From: Pseudomonadota bacterium
GTDB lineage: Bacteria > Pseudomonadota > Gammaproteobacteria > JAKAQQ01
Length of the DNA: 49,298 nucleotides
Assembly (NCBI GenBank): GCA_021839245.1
Contig: JAKCBQ010000003.1
Coordinates: 77,970-127,267 of the forward strand
Reading direction: 5' to 3'
Both the position numbers and the translations under genes were made by a program. Positions within the stretch are counted from its first letter, which is position 1, and the number at the start of each line of letters is the position of its first letter. Shown in pieces: positions 32,469-41,074 of the stretch. The notes under the pieces are model-generated. The model was given only the letters and a program-made list of their open reading frames with translations, was not told the DNA's origin and did no database searches.

Positions 32469-33245
32469 TCAGCGATAAAGAAACGCGGTCATGAGATAGT
32501 CGCAGGAGAGGACGGCGAGCGAAGCGATGACCACACTTCGCGTGGTGGCGCGCCCGAGCCCCTCGGCGGTCGGATCGGAATGGTAACCCTCGTAAAGGGC
32601 CACCAGTGTGCACAGGATCCCGAACACGAGGGCCTTGAACTCTCCGTTCAGGAAGTCCTGGCGGAAGCGGACGCTCGCGCGCAGGTTGTTCCAGAACACG
32701 CCCGGGTCGAGTCCCATCAGGCGGACACCGATCAGATAACCCCCGAGGATGCCGACCGCCGAGAAAAGCGCGGTCAAGAGCGGTACGGAGATGACTCCGG
32801 CGAGAAAACGGGGCGCGACCACCCGTTCGACCGGATCGACCGCCATCACTTCCATCGCCTTGAACTGTTCGGTCGCCCGCATGAGGCCGAGTTCGGAGGC
32901 GAGCGACGTTCCCGCCCGTCCGGCGTAGAGAAGCGCGGTCACCACCGGACTCAACTCGCGCAGAAGCGAGAGGGCCACGAGGCCGCCGAGCGCACTCGTC
33001 GCCCCGAAGCGGGCGAGCGCGGTGTAGAACTGAAGCCCCATCACCAAACCCACGAAAAGACCCCCGACGAGAATCAGGTTCGTGGAGACAGCGCCCACGA
33101 CGAAGATTTGCTCGACGAGCGCGCGCGGGCGCGCGAGCGCGCGGGGGATCGCGCCAAGAATACGGACCAGGAAAAGACCGACGGCTCCGAGCGTCGCCAC
33201 GGCCTGGAACGGGGACGAACCGATCTCGGAGAGAGTCGATTTCAC
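32469..33245 (-). CDS. mlaE: MlaE permease
   Basis: This is the membrane subunit of the Mla ABC transporter. The 258-residue protein has 5-6 hydrophobic segments and the MlaE signatures: QFYTALARFGATSALGGLVA, LLRELSPVVTALLYAGRAGT, SLASELGLMRATEQFKAMEV, then the cytoplasmic VDPVERVVAPRFLAGVISVP and a C-terminal GYHSDPTAEGLGRATTRSVV. The start is GTG 33245, overlapping the mlaF stop (GTGA). Confidence 0.97.
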   Translation of the reverse strand: MKSTLSEIGSSPFQAVATLGAVGLFLVRILGAIPRALARPRALVEQIFVVGAVSTNLILVGGLFVGLVMGLQFYTALARFGATSALGGLVALSLLRELSPVVTALLYAGRAGTSLASELGLMRATEQFKAMEVMAVDPVERVVAPRFLAGVISVPLLTALFSAVGILGGYLIGVRLMGLDPGVFWNNLRASVRFRQDFLNGEFKALVFGILCTLVALYEGYHSDPTAEGLGRATTRSVVIASLAVLSCDYLMTAFLYR

Positions 33246-34099
33246 GCCGCTTCCCCACCAAGGAGATCGTCCCACAGGGGACGGGCGGGGTAGTGAAACG
33301 GCACCGGACCGTCGGCTTCTCCCTCGAGGAACTGGCGGACCCAGGGCGAAGCGGCCGCCTGGGCGCGGAGGGATTCGCGATCGCCTTGGGCGATGAGGCG
33401 GCCGTCGGCGAGGACGTAAAAATGGTCGGCCACCGAGAGCATCTCCTGCACGTCGTGGGAGACCACGACACTCGTGAGTCCGAGCGTGTGGTTGAGATCG
33501 CGGATCAGACGGAGAATGACCCCCATCGAGATCGGGTCGAGGCCCGTGAGCGGCTCGTCGTAGAGCACGACCGCCGGATCCATGACCACCGCCCGGGCGA
33601 GAGCGGCGCGCCGGGCCATCCCGCCCGAGAGTTCGGAGGGGTAAAGATCGGCGGCCCCGCGGAGACCCACGGCTTCGAGTTTGAGGAGCACGATCACGCG
33701 CACGAGCGCCTCCGGAAGACGCGTGTGCTCACGCAGCGGGAAGGCCACGTTGTCGAACACGCTGAGGTCCGTGAAGAGCGCCCCCTCCTGGAAGAGCATC
33801 CCCATACGGCGGCGAAGCGCATAAAGACGTCGGCGATCAAGCGTGTTGATATCTTGCCCCTCGACGAAGACCTGTCCTTTCGAGGGCGCGAGCTCGCCAC
33901 TGACGAGGCTCAGGAGCGAGGTCTTGCCCGTACCGCTCGGGCCCATCACAGCGGTGATGCGTCCGCGGGGCACGACGAGATCGAGATCCCGCAGGATCTC
34001 ACGCCCGCCCCGCCGGAGGCTCGCCCCAATCAGGCGGACCGCCACCTCGTCGTTCGCGGGCCCGGAGGGGGGCCCACCGGCACGCGGAGTCTTTGTCAC
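33242..34099 (-). CDS. mlaF: MlaF ATPase
   Basis: This is the ATP-binding cassette subunit of the Mla transporter. The 285-residue protein has Walker A GPSGTGKT at 53-60, a Q-loop LFQEGALFTDLSVFDNVAFP, signature SELSGGMARRAALARAVVMD, Walker B AVVLYDEPLTGLDPISMG and the switch SHDVQEMLSVADHFYVLADG. The C-terminal tail of about 45 residues (QFLEGEADGPVPFHYPARPL) contacts the neighbouring subunit in MlaF proteins. GTG 34099 overlaps the aldolase stop (GTGA), so it is translationally coupled to fba. Confidence 0.96.
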   Translation of the reverse strand: MTKTPRAGGPPSGPANDEVAVRLIGASLRRGGREILRDLDLVVPRGRITAVMGPSGTGKTSLLSLVSGELAPSKGQVFVEGQDINTLDRRRLYALRRRMGMLFQEGALFTDLSVFDNVAFPLREHTRLPEALVRVIVLLKLEAVGLRGAADLYPSELSGGMARRAALARAVVMDPAVVLYDEPLTGLDPISMGVILRLIRDLNHTLGLTSVVVSHDVQEMLSVADHFYVLADGRLIAQGDRESLRAQAAASPWVRQFLEGEADGPVPFHYPARPLWDDLLGGEAA

Positions 34100-35121
34100 G
34101 CGGCCGAAGCCTTGCCCGAGGCGTCGTAACGACCCTGGGTCGCCAGGGCGTTGCCCGCCACGCGACGGGCGAAAGCGTCCTGGGCGCGGGCGACGTTCTC
34201 GGCACATCCCGCCCAGGTCCGCATCGCGTCGTCCTGAAGCGCCCGAGCGAACGAGAAAGTGAGACGCCACGGATGCGGCCCCCGACGGTTCATCGCGTCG
34301 AGATGGCGCGTGGCCTCCTCAGGGCTCTGCCCACCCGAGAGAAACGCGACCGCCGGCACGGCCGCCGGGACGGTCTTGCGGAGAACGGCCAGCGTGTGCG
34401 CGGCCACAGTCTCCGGCGGTGAACGATGGGGCTGCTTCGTGCCGTCGACGACCATGTTGGGCTTGAGAATCATGGCCTCGAGCCGGACACGGTGACGGGC
34501 GAGCGCCGCAAAGACGGTCCGCAGTGTGGTCTCGCTCACCGCGGCGCAGCGCCCGATGTCATGATCGCCGTCCATGAGCACCTCGGGTTCCACGATCGGC
34601 ACAAACCCTTGTTCCTGGGCGAGGGCCGCGTAGCGGGCCAAAGCCTCGGCGTTTGCCTCGACGGCCCCGGAGGTAGGGAGTCCTGGACCGATGGCGATGA
34701 CCGCCCGCCACTTGGTGAAACGCGCACCCGCCTCACGGTAACGCACCAAGCGCTCGCGCAGGCCGTCGAGACCTTCGGTCACCGTCTCGCCGGGATAGCC
34801 GGCCAGGGGCTTGGCGCCCTTGTCGACTTTGATACCGGGGACGACGCCCGCACGTTCGAGCAGACGAACCAAGGGCTCTCCTTCGGCGGTTTTCTGAAAC
34901 AGAGTCTCTTCATAGAGGATGACCCCGGCGATGACGTCGGCGAAGCGGGGGGCGGTGAAAAGAAGCGTGCGGTAGTCGCGACGCGTTTCCTCCGTGCAGG
35001 GAATGCCGCAGGAGGAAAAACGTTTTTCGATGGTTGCGGTGCTCTCGTCTGCCGCCAGGATCCCGTGTCCCGGACGTGTGAGCTGAAGGGCCAGTTGATC
35101 GAGGTCGGTCGCCGGGGTCAC
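34096..35121 (-). CDS. Class I fructose-bisphosphate aldolase
   Basis: This cytoplasmic enzyme cleaves fructose 1,6-bisphosphate (or makes it in gluconeogenesis). Class I, with a Schiff-base lysine, is not the usual bacterial metal class II. The 341-residue protein has GHGILAADESTATIEKRF (19-36), PGIKVDKGAKPLAGYPG, FTKWRAVIAIG with Lys138, VEPEVLMDGDHD with Glu179, and Lys220 in MILKPNMVVDG as the Schiff-base residue. LSGGQSPEEATRHLDAMNRR is the phosphate site. It resembles the Xanthomonas class I enzyme. I chose GTG 35121 after GGAG. It heads the operon that continues into mlaFEDCB. Confidence 0.93.
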   Translation of the reverse strand: MTPATDLDQLALQLTRPGHGILAADESTATIEKRFSSCGIPCTEETRRDYRTLLFTAPRFADVIAGVILYEETLFQKTAEGEPLVRLLERAGVVPGIKVDKGAKPLAGYPGETVTEGLDGLRERLVRYREAGARFTKWRAVIAIGPGLPTSGAVEANAEALARYAALAQEQGFVPIVEPEVLMDGDHDIGRCAAVSETTLRTVFAALARHRVRLEAMILKPNMVVDGTKQPHRSPPETVAAHTLAVLRKTVPAAVPAVAFLSGGQSPEEATRHLDAMNRRGPHPWRLTFSFARALQDDAMRTWAGCAENVARAQDAFARRVAGNALATQGRYDASGKASAA

Positions 35122-35177
35122 GGTCGGGTCTCCGCAGGAATACACACAGGGGGGCAGGCAAGCCCTCAAACAGCTCT

Positions 35178-35183
35178 ATGATA
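35178..35183 (-). promoter_or_regulatory. -10 box upstream of aldolase-mla operon
   Basis: TATCAT on the minus strand, about 57 bp before the aldolase GTG, in the 135-bp gap after pilZ. The discriminator (AGAGCTG) is less GC-rich than at other promoters here. The -35 is unclear. Confidence 0.4.
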
Positions 35184-35256
35184 CCGTGAGAGTCAGGCCT
35201 CTTCCGTGCCGGGATCCCCGTTCGGCGGTTCCGTCCGAGGGGCGTTCGGGAAGATG

Positions 35257-35631
35257 CTAGAAGGTGAACGTTGGCGTGCTCGAGGCGAGATGGCGCCCGA
35301 GCGTCTTGTCGATCAGGACCTTGGCCTGGAGTCCTTCCTTGCCGGTGAAACGCAGACCGACACCGCGGCGCCAGCGGCTCCCGCGGAGGCTGCCGCGCGC
35401 CTGCGCCTTGCCCGGGATCGTCACCCAGACGACCTGACTCACGATCGAGATTTCGTCGCGATCGGGAATCTTGAGTATCAGAAGGCACTTCTCTCCGAGG
35501 ACAAACGACTCGTCGGTCGGAATAAAGATGCCTCCCCCTTGCACGAAAGGCATGTAGGACTGATAAAGATCCGGCATGACGTTTGCAGGAGCGAACGGGA
35601 TGATGCGGGGCGCCGCGGACACGTCGGCCAA
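35257..35631 (-). CDS. pilZ: PilZ domain protein
   Basis: This is a 124-residue cytoplasmic protein of the PilZ family, of the type IV pilus biogenesis kind. The core FVQGGGIFIPTDESFVLGEK then CLLILKIPDRDEISIVSQVV and WVTIPGKAQARGSLRGSR, followed by GVGLRFTGKEG, matches PilZ. The N-terminal RxxxR motif that binds cyclic-di-GMP is absent, as in the original pilus PilZ, so it probably acts through partner proteins. It lies 117 bp after holB, last in the fab-mltG-tmk-holB-pilZ order known from pseudomonads. Confidence 0.92.
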   Translation of the reverse strand: MADVSAAPRIIPFAPANVMPDLYQSYMPFVQGGGIFIPTDESFVLGEKCLLILKIPDRDEISIVSQVVWVTIPGKAQARGSLRGSRWRRGVGLRFTGKEGLQAKVLIDKTLGRHLASSTPTFTF

Positions 35632-35748
35632 TCTCCCCGGGGCTCGCCCCCGGAGCGGGGTTGTTCTGGAGCGATTCTAACGCGGAACGGCGATACCGTC
35701 ATCCTCCCGGAACCGGGCGACTCGGAAGTGTTCCACCGCTCGCCACGA

Positions 35749-36783
35749 TCAAGCGGCACGGGAGCGGGCGCGATTCCCCGTCGGCGGCGAGCGAGACGTG
35801 CCCGCGCACGACAGCGCCAGGGCCTCCCAGGCGAGGAGCTCGTTGGCGCCCGTGCCCGAAAGTCGTGCGAGAAGCCTCGCCCGTTCGTGGAGATCAACCA
35901 GACGGCGGGTCGGCAGCGCCTGCAGCGGGGCGGCGAGCGGCGCCGGCACCGCGAGGGACTCCACTCCGTGACGCGCGGCGAGGACGGAACGCACCCAGCG
36001 GGCGAAGACACGCGCCGCCTCGGATCCGGGAAGCGTCGGCGACTCTTTCCCCCCCTCCGACCAGGCGCCGGTCTGAAGCGCCTGCGCCGCGCGAAGAGCC
36101 TCAGCGGGGGGACCGAAAAACCGGGCCACGGTGCCGGCCAGAAGTTCAAGCCGCGTGCCGACGAGCGCGCCGTAGCGGAGGGCCAGAAACGGTGCCCCAT
36201 CGGCCAGATCCAGCCAGACTTCGTGCGCCTCGCCGGAAGGGCGCGCTCGGGCAAGCCAAGCGAGTGCGGGAGCACGTTCGGGGTACGGGAGACGGTGCCG
36301 CTCGGCGCGGCTCACGATCGTCGGCGGAAGCGTACGGGCGTTACGCGCGCTCAGGACGACGACAGCGTCTTCGGGCGGTTCCTCGAGCGTTTTGAGGAGT
36401 GCGCTCGCCGCCGCGAGACCCAGGCGGTCCGGAGCGGGCAGCCAGAGAACCGTCCTCGATGAGACCACGGGGCGGCAGGCCAGATCCGCCAGCCAAGCAC
36501 GGAGCTCGTCGATTCCGTAGCGCTCTCCCGCCTCGGTGGGACCGTGGAGATCGGGATGCGTCCCGGCCCCCGCGAGATGGCAAGCGTGACACCGTCCGCA
36601 CGGAGATCCCTGCGCTCCATCGAGGCAGAGAAGCGCCACGCACAACCGCCGTGTGAGCTCGTCACCACCGAGCCCCTCCGCGGCCTCCACAAGGACGGTT
36701 CCGGTCCTGCGGGCACGGATCCAGCGGGTCTCGAGCCGCTCCCAGGTCTCCGCCCACCAGGGCGGGGCGGGCTCTTCGCTCAC
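35749..36783 (-). CDS. holB: DNA polymerase III subunit delta'
   Basis: This clamp-loader subunit helps place the sliding clamp on DNA. The 344-residue protein has an AAA+ fold with the N-terminal WERLETRWIRAR, a degenerate P-loop (EAAEGLGGDELTRRLC), the zinc cysteines 53, 62, 65 and 68 (CGRCHAC), and GTHPDLHGPTEAGERYGIDE. DRLGLAAASALLKTLEEPPE matches the family's A...LLK.LEEPP; the SRC arginine-finger motif reads SRAERHRL. GTG 36783 overlaps the tmk stop (GTGA). Confidence 0.93.
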   Translation of the reverse strand: MSEEPAPPWWAETWERLETRWIRARRTGTVLVEAAEGLGGDELTRRLCVALLCLDGAQGSPCGRCHACHLAGAGTHPDLHGPTEAGERYGIDELRAWLADLACRPVVSSRTVLWLPAPDRLGLAAASALLKTLEEPPEDAVVVLSARNARTLPPTIVSRAERHRLPYPERAPALAWLARARPSGEAHEVWLDLADGAPFLALRYGALVGTRLELLAGTVARFFGPPAEALRAAQALQTGAWSEGGKESPTLPGSEAARVFARWVRSVLAARHGVESLAVPAPLAAPLQALPTRRLVDLHERARLLARLSGTGANELLAWEALALSCAGTSRSPPTGNRARSRAA

Positions 36784-37439
36784 GGTGAGGGGTGGCCGCT
36801 CTCTTCGCGCACGAGAGCGGCGAGCCGGGGGGGAAGAAGCGCCTCGAGGGAAGCTTCGAGCGCGGCGTTGTCGCCCGCCGCGTCGATCACGAGGAAGCGC
36901 TCGGGGTCGGCCTGGGCCCGCTGGAGGAAGGTCCGGCGCACGCGTTCATGCCAGGCCACGTCTTCCCGCTCGATGCGGTCGAGAATTCCTCCCCGGTGCT
37001 CAACACGGCGAAGCGCCACCTCGACCGGTGCGTCGAAGAGGACCGTGAGATCCGGACGCAAACCGTCGAGTGTCCAACCCTCGAGGGTCTCGATGATCGT
37101 CCGTGAGAGGCCGCGCCCCCCGCCCTGGTAAGCGTAGGTCGAATCGATGAAACGGTCGCAGAGCACCCAAAGACCCGCCTCGAGGGCGGGCCGGAGTGTG
37201 TGTTGAAGATGTTGCTGGCGGGCCGCAAAAACGAGGAGAACTTCACTGAGCGGGAGGATCGGCTCGCTCCCCGGCTCGAGAATGATGCGACGCAACTGCT
37301 CGGCGACGGTCGTGCCTCCCGGCTCGTGGGTGACGATGACGTCGTGCCCCGTGGCCAGGACGAGACGGCGCACCATCTCGAGATGCGAGGATTTGCCTGT
37401 CCCCTCCCCGCCCTCGAGAGTGATCAAGCAACCGTTCAT
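36780..37439 (-). CDS. tmk: Thymidylate kinase
   Basis: This enzyme phosphorylates dTMP to dTDP. The 219-residue protein has P-loop LEGGEGTGKSSHLE (8-21), VTHEPGGTTVAEQLRRIIL, LLVFAARQQHLQHTLRPALE, CDRFIDSTYAYQGGGRGL (DR-F/Y motif) and the lid region RGGILDRIEREDVAWHERVR. It has the usual length. ATG 37439 overlaps the mltG stop (ATGA) and the stop overlaps holB, giving the common mltG-tmk-holB order. Confidence 0.97.
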   Translation of the reverse strand: MNGCLITLEGGEGTGKSSHLEMVRRLVLATGHDVIVTHEPGGTTVAEQLRRIILEPGSEPILPLSEVLLVFAARQQHLQHTLRPALEAGLWVLCDRFIDSTYAYQGGGRGLSRTIIETLEGWTLDGLRPDLTVLFDAPVEVALRRVEHRGGILDRIEREDVAWHERVRRTFLQRAQADPERFLVIDAAGDNAALEASLEALLPPRLAALVREESGHPSP

Positions 37440-38533
37440 TGGACTTCCCCCCCCCCGGGCGGAGCCACTGCGGCCGGCTCATAGCGGCGAATGTTACGGT
37501 CCTGACCGGCCAGAGTCCTGGCAAAGACGTGCCTTCCGTCGCCGGTGGCGACGAAGTAGAGATCGCGGCCCGGAGCCGGGTGGAGAACCGCCGCGAGGGC
37601 GTTTGGGCTCGGATCCGAGATCGGGGTGGGGGGCAGGCCGCGGTGAAGGTAGGTATTCCACGGGCTCGGATCGGACAGTTCGGAGGCCGTAAGAGGGTAG
37701 TGATAGCGGGCGCCCAGGGCGTAAATCACCGTCGGGTCGCTCTCGAGCGGCATGCCGAGCCGCAACCGCCGGAGGAACACTTCGGCGATCCGCGGCCGTT
37801 CCGGCCGGTAGGAGGATTCCTTCTCGACAATCGAAGCGAGAATCAACGCCTGGTACGGTGTCGCGAGCGGAAGGCCTCCGTTGCGGTCGCGCCAGAGTCT
37901 CTCGAGAAGCGTGTGCATGCGCCGGTAGGCGCGCTCGAGCAGCGAGATGACGCTCGTGCGGTACGGGAAATCGTAGGTCTCGGGAAGAAAGAGGCCTTCC
38001 GGTGAGGGTGCACGGCTGCCCAGAAGACGCACCAGACGGTGCGGGTGCTCGAGAATCGCCCGACCGCTCAGATTGGGATCGGAGGCGAGCGCACGCGCGA
38101 GCGTGCGGTAGCTCTCCCCGGGGACGATGGTGAAGTGATACAGGACGACGTGTGTACTCGTGAGACGCGCGAGCAACGCCCAATCGTTCATGCCAGGGCG
38201 CAAACGATACTGCCCCTCGCGCACACGCTTGGCGGTCCCACCGAGGCGCGCGACGAAGTCGAGGAGCCGCCAGGAACGGACGATCCCCCGCGCTTCGAGG
38301 CGGCGAGCCAGGAGATCGAAGGGCTCGCCCGAGCGCACGAAGACGACGACGGGACGGCGGATCGGAAGGGGACGAAACGACAGGACGAGGACGGTCCCGA
38401 CGGCCACGAGGCCCGCGACGAGGACGACGAGGACGACGAGGAAAAGAGAGCGTCTCGTCCACCGGGTCCGCACGGAGCCGGCTGTCCGCGCACCGGCGGG
38501 GGCGCGCACACGTCGTCGTTGTCGGGGATTCAA
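37436..38533 (-). CDS. mltG: Endolytic murein transglycosylase
   Basis: This inner-membrane glycan-strand cutter may limit strand length or release nascent strands. The 365-residue protein has one N-terminal membrane helix (LFLVVLVVLVAGLVAVGTVL), a LysM-like subdomain, then the catalytic domain with FTIVPGESYRTLARAL, PEGLFLPETYDFPYRTS, and Glu237 in LILASIVEKESSYRPERPRI, the residue needed in E. coli. LGMPLESDPTVIYALG and SPWNTYLHRGLPPTPISDPS complete the family pattern. The start is TTG 38533, overlapping the fabF stop (TTGA). pabC, which normally lies between fabF and mltG in this order, is absent. Confidence 0.93.
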   Translation of the reverse strand: MNPRQRRRVRAPAGARTAGSVRTRWTRRSLFLVVLVVLVAGLVAVGTVLVLSFRPLPIRRPVVVFVRSGEPFDLLARRLEARGIVRSWRLLDFVARLGGTAKRVREGQYRLRPGMNDWALLARLTSTHVVLYHFTIVPGESYRTLARALASDPNLSGRAILEHPHRLVRLLGSRAPSPEGLFLPETYDFPYRTSVISLLERAYRRMHTLLERLWRDRNGGLPLATPYQALILASIVEKESSYRPERPRIAEVFLRRLRLGMPLESDPTVIYALGARYHYPLTASELSDPSPWNTYLHRGLPPTPISDPSPNALAAVLHPAPGRDLYFVATGDGRHVFARTLAGQDRNIRRYEPAAVAPPGGGEVQ

Positions 38534-39774
38534 CGGTAGCGACGGAAGACCAAGGTCCCGTTGGTCCCCCCAAAACCGAAGGAATTCGAGAGCACGGTCT
38601 CGAGATTTTGGGACCGGGCCGTCTGCGGGACGTAATCGAGATCACAGTCCGGATCGGGCTCGTCGAGATTGATCGTCGGCGGAACGACTTGATCGCGGAG
38701 AGCCAGGACGCTGAAGACGGCCTCCATCGCACCAGCGGCCCCGAGCATGTGGCCCGTGACGGATTTCGTCGAGCTCACGGCCAAACGGCGGGCGTGGTCG
38801 CCGAACGCTCTCTTGATGGCCACGGTTTCGGCCCGATCGCCAAGAGGGGTCGACGTCCCGTGGGCGTTGATGTAATCGACCCGCTCGGGGGTCAGGCCGG
38901 CGTCGGCAAGAGCGCGCAGCATGCAGCGGCGCGCCCCATCCCCGTCTTCGGGGGGAGCGGTGATATGGTAGGCATCGGCGCTCATGCCAAAGCCGATGAG
39001 CTCGGCGTAGATGCGGGCACCGCGCCGCCGCGCGTGCTCGAGGCCCTCAAGGACGAGGACCGCCGCCCCGTCGGCCAGAACGAAGCCGTCGCGGTCACGG
39101 TCCCAGGGACGGCTGGCACGGGTCGGCTCGTCGTTGCGCGTCGAGAGCGCGCGGGCAGCGCAGAAACCCGCGAGCCCGAGTTCGGTGGCACCCATTTCCG
39201 CCCCGCCGGCCAGCACGACATCGGCCTCCCCGCGTTGAATCGCCCAGTAGCCGAGGCCCAGGGCGTGGGTTCCGGTGGTGCACGCCGTGACGACGCCGAG
39301 ATTGGCGCCGTAAAGACCATGCGTGATCGACAGATGGCCGGCGATCATGTTAATGATCGAACCGGGAATGAAGAACGGAGAAATCTTCTTCGGGCCCTGG
39401 TGGGCGACGATAAGGTCGCGGTTTTTCTCGATCGTACCGATCCCGCCGATCCCGGACCCCACGATGATCGCCCCCCGTTCGCCGAGTGCTCCGTCCTCGA
39501 AGCCTGCGTCCCTGTAGGCCTGTGTTCCGGCCACCACACCGTACTGGATGAAGGGATCCATCCTCCGGCGTTCGCGTTCGGGCAGGAGATCACCGGGGTC
39601 GAATCCCTGAACGGTGCCGGCGATGCGCGTCGGGTAATTCGTGGCGTCGAAGTGACGGATGGGCGTGATCCCGCTCCGTCCTTCGACCGTGTTGCGCCAG
39701 GCCTCTTCGACGCGGCACCCAACCGGTGAGACCACGCCGAGGCCGGTCACGACAACGCGAGGACGATCGCTCAC
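38530..39774 (-). CDS. fabF: 3-oxoacyl-[acyl-carrier-protein] synthase II
   Basis: This condensing enzyme elongates fatty acids on acyl carrier protein. The 414-residue protein has the catalytic triad: Cys165 in GVVTACTTGTHALG, His in YINAHGTSTPLGDRAE, and His in TKSVTGHMLGAAGAMEAVFS. The N-terminal VVVTGLGVVSPVGCRVEEAW and C-terminal LSNSFGFGGTNGTLVF are typical. Thr/Ser patterns around the cysteine favour FabF over FabB. The start is GTG 39774. It follows acpP by 99 bp. Confidence 0.97.
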   Translation of the reverse strand: MSDRPRVVVTGLGVVSPVGCRVEEAWRNTVEGRSGITPIRHFDATNYPTRIAGTVQGFDPGDLLPERERRRMDPFIQYGVVAGTQAYRDAGFEDGALGERGAIIVGSGIGGIGTIEKNRDLIVAHQGPKKISPFFIPGSIINMIAGHLSITHGLYGANLGVVTACTTGTHALGLGYWAIQRGEADVVLAGGAEMGATELGLAGFCAARALSTRNDEPTRASRPWDRDRDGFVLADGAAVLVLEGLEHARRRGARIYAELIGFGMSADAYHITAPPEDGDGARRCMLRALADAGLTPERVDYINAHGTSTPLGDRAETVAIKRAFGDHARRLAVSSTKSVTGHMLGAAGAMEAVFSVLALRDQVVPPTINLDEPDPDCDLDYVPQTARSQNLETVLSNSFGFGGTNGTLVFRRYR

Positions 39775-39873
39775 CGCGCCGACCCCCCGTGCGGGGACCG
39801 GCGCGGACGATCGCGCGGTATCGTGGTTTCCCGAGATTCGCTCACGGCCGGGTGGACGTCGTGCTCCCCGCCT

Positions 39874-40122
39874 TCAGTCTTTCTTCGCGTGGCTCTCAAT
39901 GTAGTCGATCGCCTGTTTGACCGTGGTGATCTTTTCGGCCTCTTCGTCGGGGATCTCGCACTCGAACTCTTCTTCGAGGGCCATCACCAGTTCGACGATG
40001 TCCAGGGAGTCCGCCCCAAGATCGTCAACAAACGAGGCCTGGGGGGTGATCTGTTCCTCCTTCACGCCCAGCTGTTCAGCGATGATTTTCTTGACGCGCT
40101 TGTCGATGTCTGCGTTGCTCAT
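39874..40122 (-). CDS. acpP: Acyl carrier protein
   Basis: This 82-residue acidic protein carries growing fatty acids. The 4'-phosphopantetheine attaches at Ser39 in [20 protein letters not shown], and [19 protein letters not shown] completes the four-helix bundle. It starts at ATG 40122 with GAGAGGAC upstream. It has its own promoter and sits 208 bp after fabG, suggesting extra transcription of this abundant protein. Confidence 0.98.
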   Translation of the reverse strand: MSNADIDKRVKKIIAEQLGVKEEQITPQASFVDDLGADSLDIVELVMALEEEFECEIPDEEAEKITTVKQAIDYIESHAKKD

Positions 40123-40182
40123 GAGGGGTCTGTCCTCTCGATAGGTGGATTGTCATGGCCCCGAGCCGAGCCACGGGCGCCT

Positions 40183-40188
40183 ATTGTA
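40183..40188 (-). promoter_or_regulatory. -10 box of acpP
   Basis: TACAAT on the minus strand preceded by GGC and followed by AGGCGCCCG, 60 bp before the acpP ATG. It shares the -10 and GC-rich discriminator style of proS, bamE and nadK. No clear -35. Confidence 0.5.
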
Positions 40189-40330
40189 GCCAAAGACGCA
40201 GGGGCGAGAGGGACGCGGGAAGCTCCCGCATCAAACGTGACCGCACGGCAACAAGAACCGTTTCGGACCGCTCGGCGCACATCGCCTCCGATCCCCGCCG
40301 AATCGCGTCGCCCGAACGCTCCGGCCCCGT

Positions 40331-41074
40331 TCAGGAAGGGAACATCCCCCCGTTGATGTGGAAGGTCTGAGCGGTCACGTATCCGGCCTCGTCTCCGGCG
40401 AGATACGCCACGAGAGCCGCCACTTCCTCCGCCCGCCCGAAGCGACCGAGCGGCACCCGCCCCAAAAGAGCCTCGCGCTGGCGCTCGTCGAGGCGGCGCG
40501 TCATGTCGGTCTCGATGAACCCGGGCGCCACGGCGTTGACGGTGATCTGCCGCGAACCGACCTCGAGGGCGAGCGCGCGCGTGAAGCCGACCAGACCGGC
40601 CTTGGCGGCCGCGTAATTGGCCTGGCCGGGGTTGCCGGAGAATGCGACGACCGAGGTGAGCGTGATGATCCGGCCCCAGCGCGCGCGCACCATCCCGCGC
40701 AGGCAGCGACGCGTCAAGCGGTAGACCCCCGTGAGATCGGTCTCGAGCACCTCGTCCCAGTCGTCCGGATCCATGCGCAGGAGGAGTCCGTCACGGGTGA
40801 TGGCGGCGTTGTTCACGAGAATCCCGACGGCGCCGTAGCGTTCCTCGATCGCCGCACAGAGGCGATCCACGGCTTCGGCATCGCGGACGTCGAGAACCTG
40901 CCCCTCGAGCGCGAGACCCTGCGCCCCGGCGAGTTCGCTGATCGATTCGGCCCCCGCGCTCGTGGTGGCGGTCCCCACGACCCGCACCCCCGCGCGGGCG
41001 AGACGCACCGCCACGGCGGCGCCGATGCCGCGCGACGCCCCCGTCACCAAGGCCAGCCTCTGCGGATCGCTCAT
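40331..41074 (-). CDS. fabG: 3-oxoacyl-[acyl-carrier-protein] reductase
   Basis: This NADPH-dependent reductase of fatty acid synthesis is an SDR of 247 residues. The cofactor loop is LVTGASRGIGAAVAVRL, the NNAG equivalent is VNNAAITRDGLLLRM, and the active site has Ser141 (TLTSVVAFSG), Tyr154 and Lys158 (NYAAAKAGL). VNAVAPGFIETDMTRRLDER is the standard FabG C-terminal block. ATG 41074 overlaps the fabD stop (ATGA). Confidence 0.97.
   Translation of the reverse strand: MSDPQRLALVTGASRGIGAAVAVRLARAGVRVVGTATTSAGAESISELAGAQGLALEGQVLDVRDAEAVDRLCAAIEERYGAVGILVNNAAITRDGLLLRMDPDDWDEVLETDLTGVYRLTRRCLRGMVRARWGRIITLTSVVAFSGNPGQANYAAAKAGLVGFTRALALEVGSRQITVNAVAPGFIETDMTRRLDERQREALLGRVPLGRFGRAEEVAALVAYLAGDEAGYVTAQTFHINGGMFPS

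Noticed and set aside
31627-33471. 614-residue minus-strand frame through mla genes
   Set aside because: mlaC, mlaD, mlaE and mlaF in other frames explain this stretch with full conservation.
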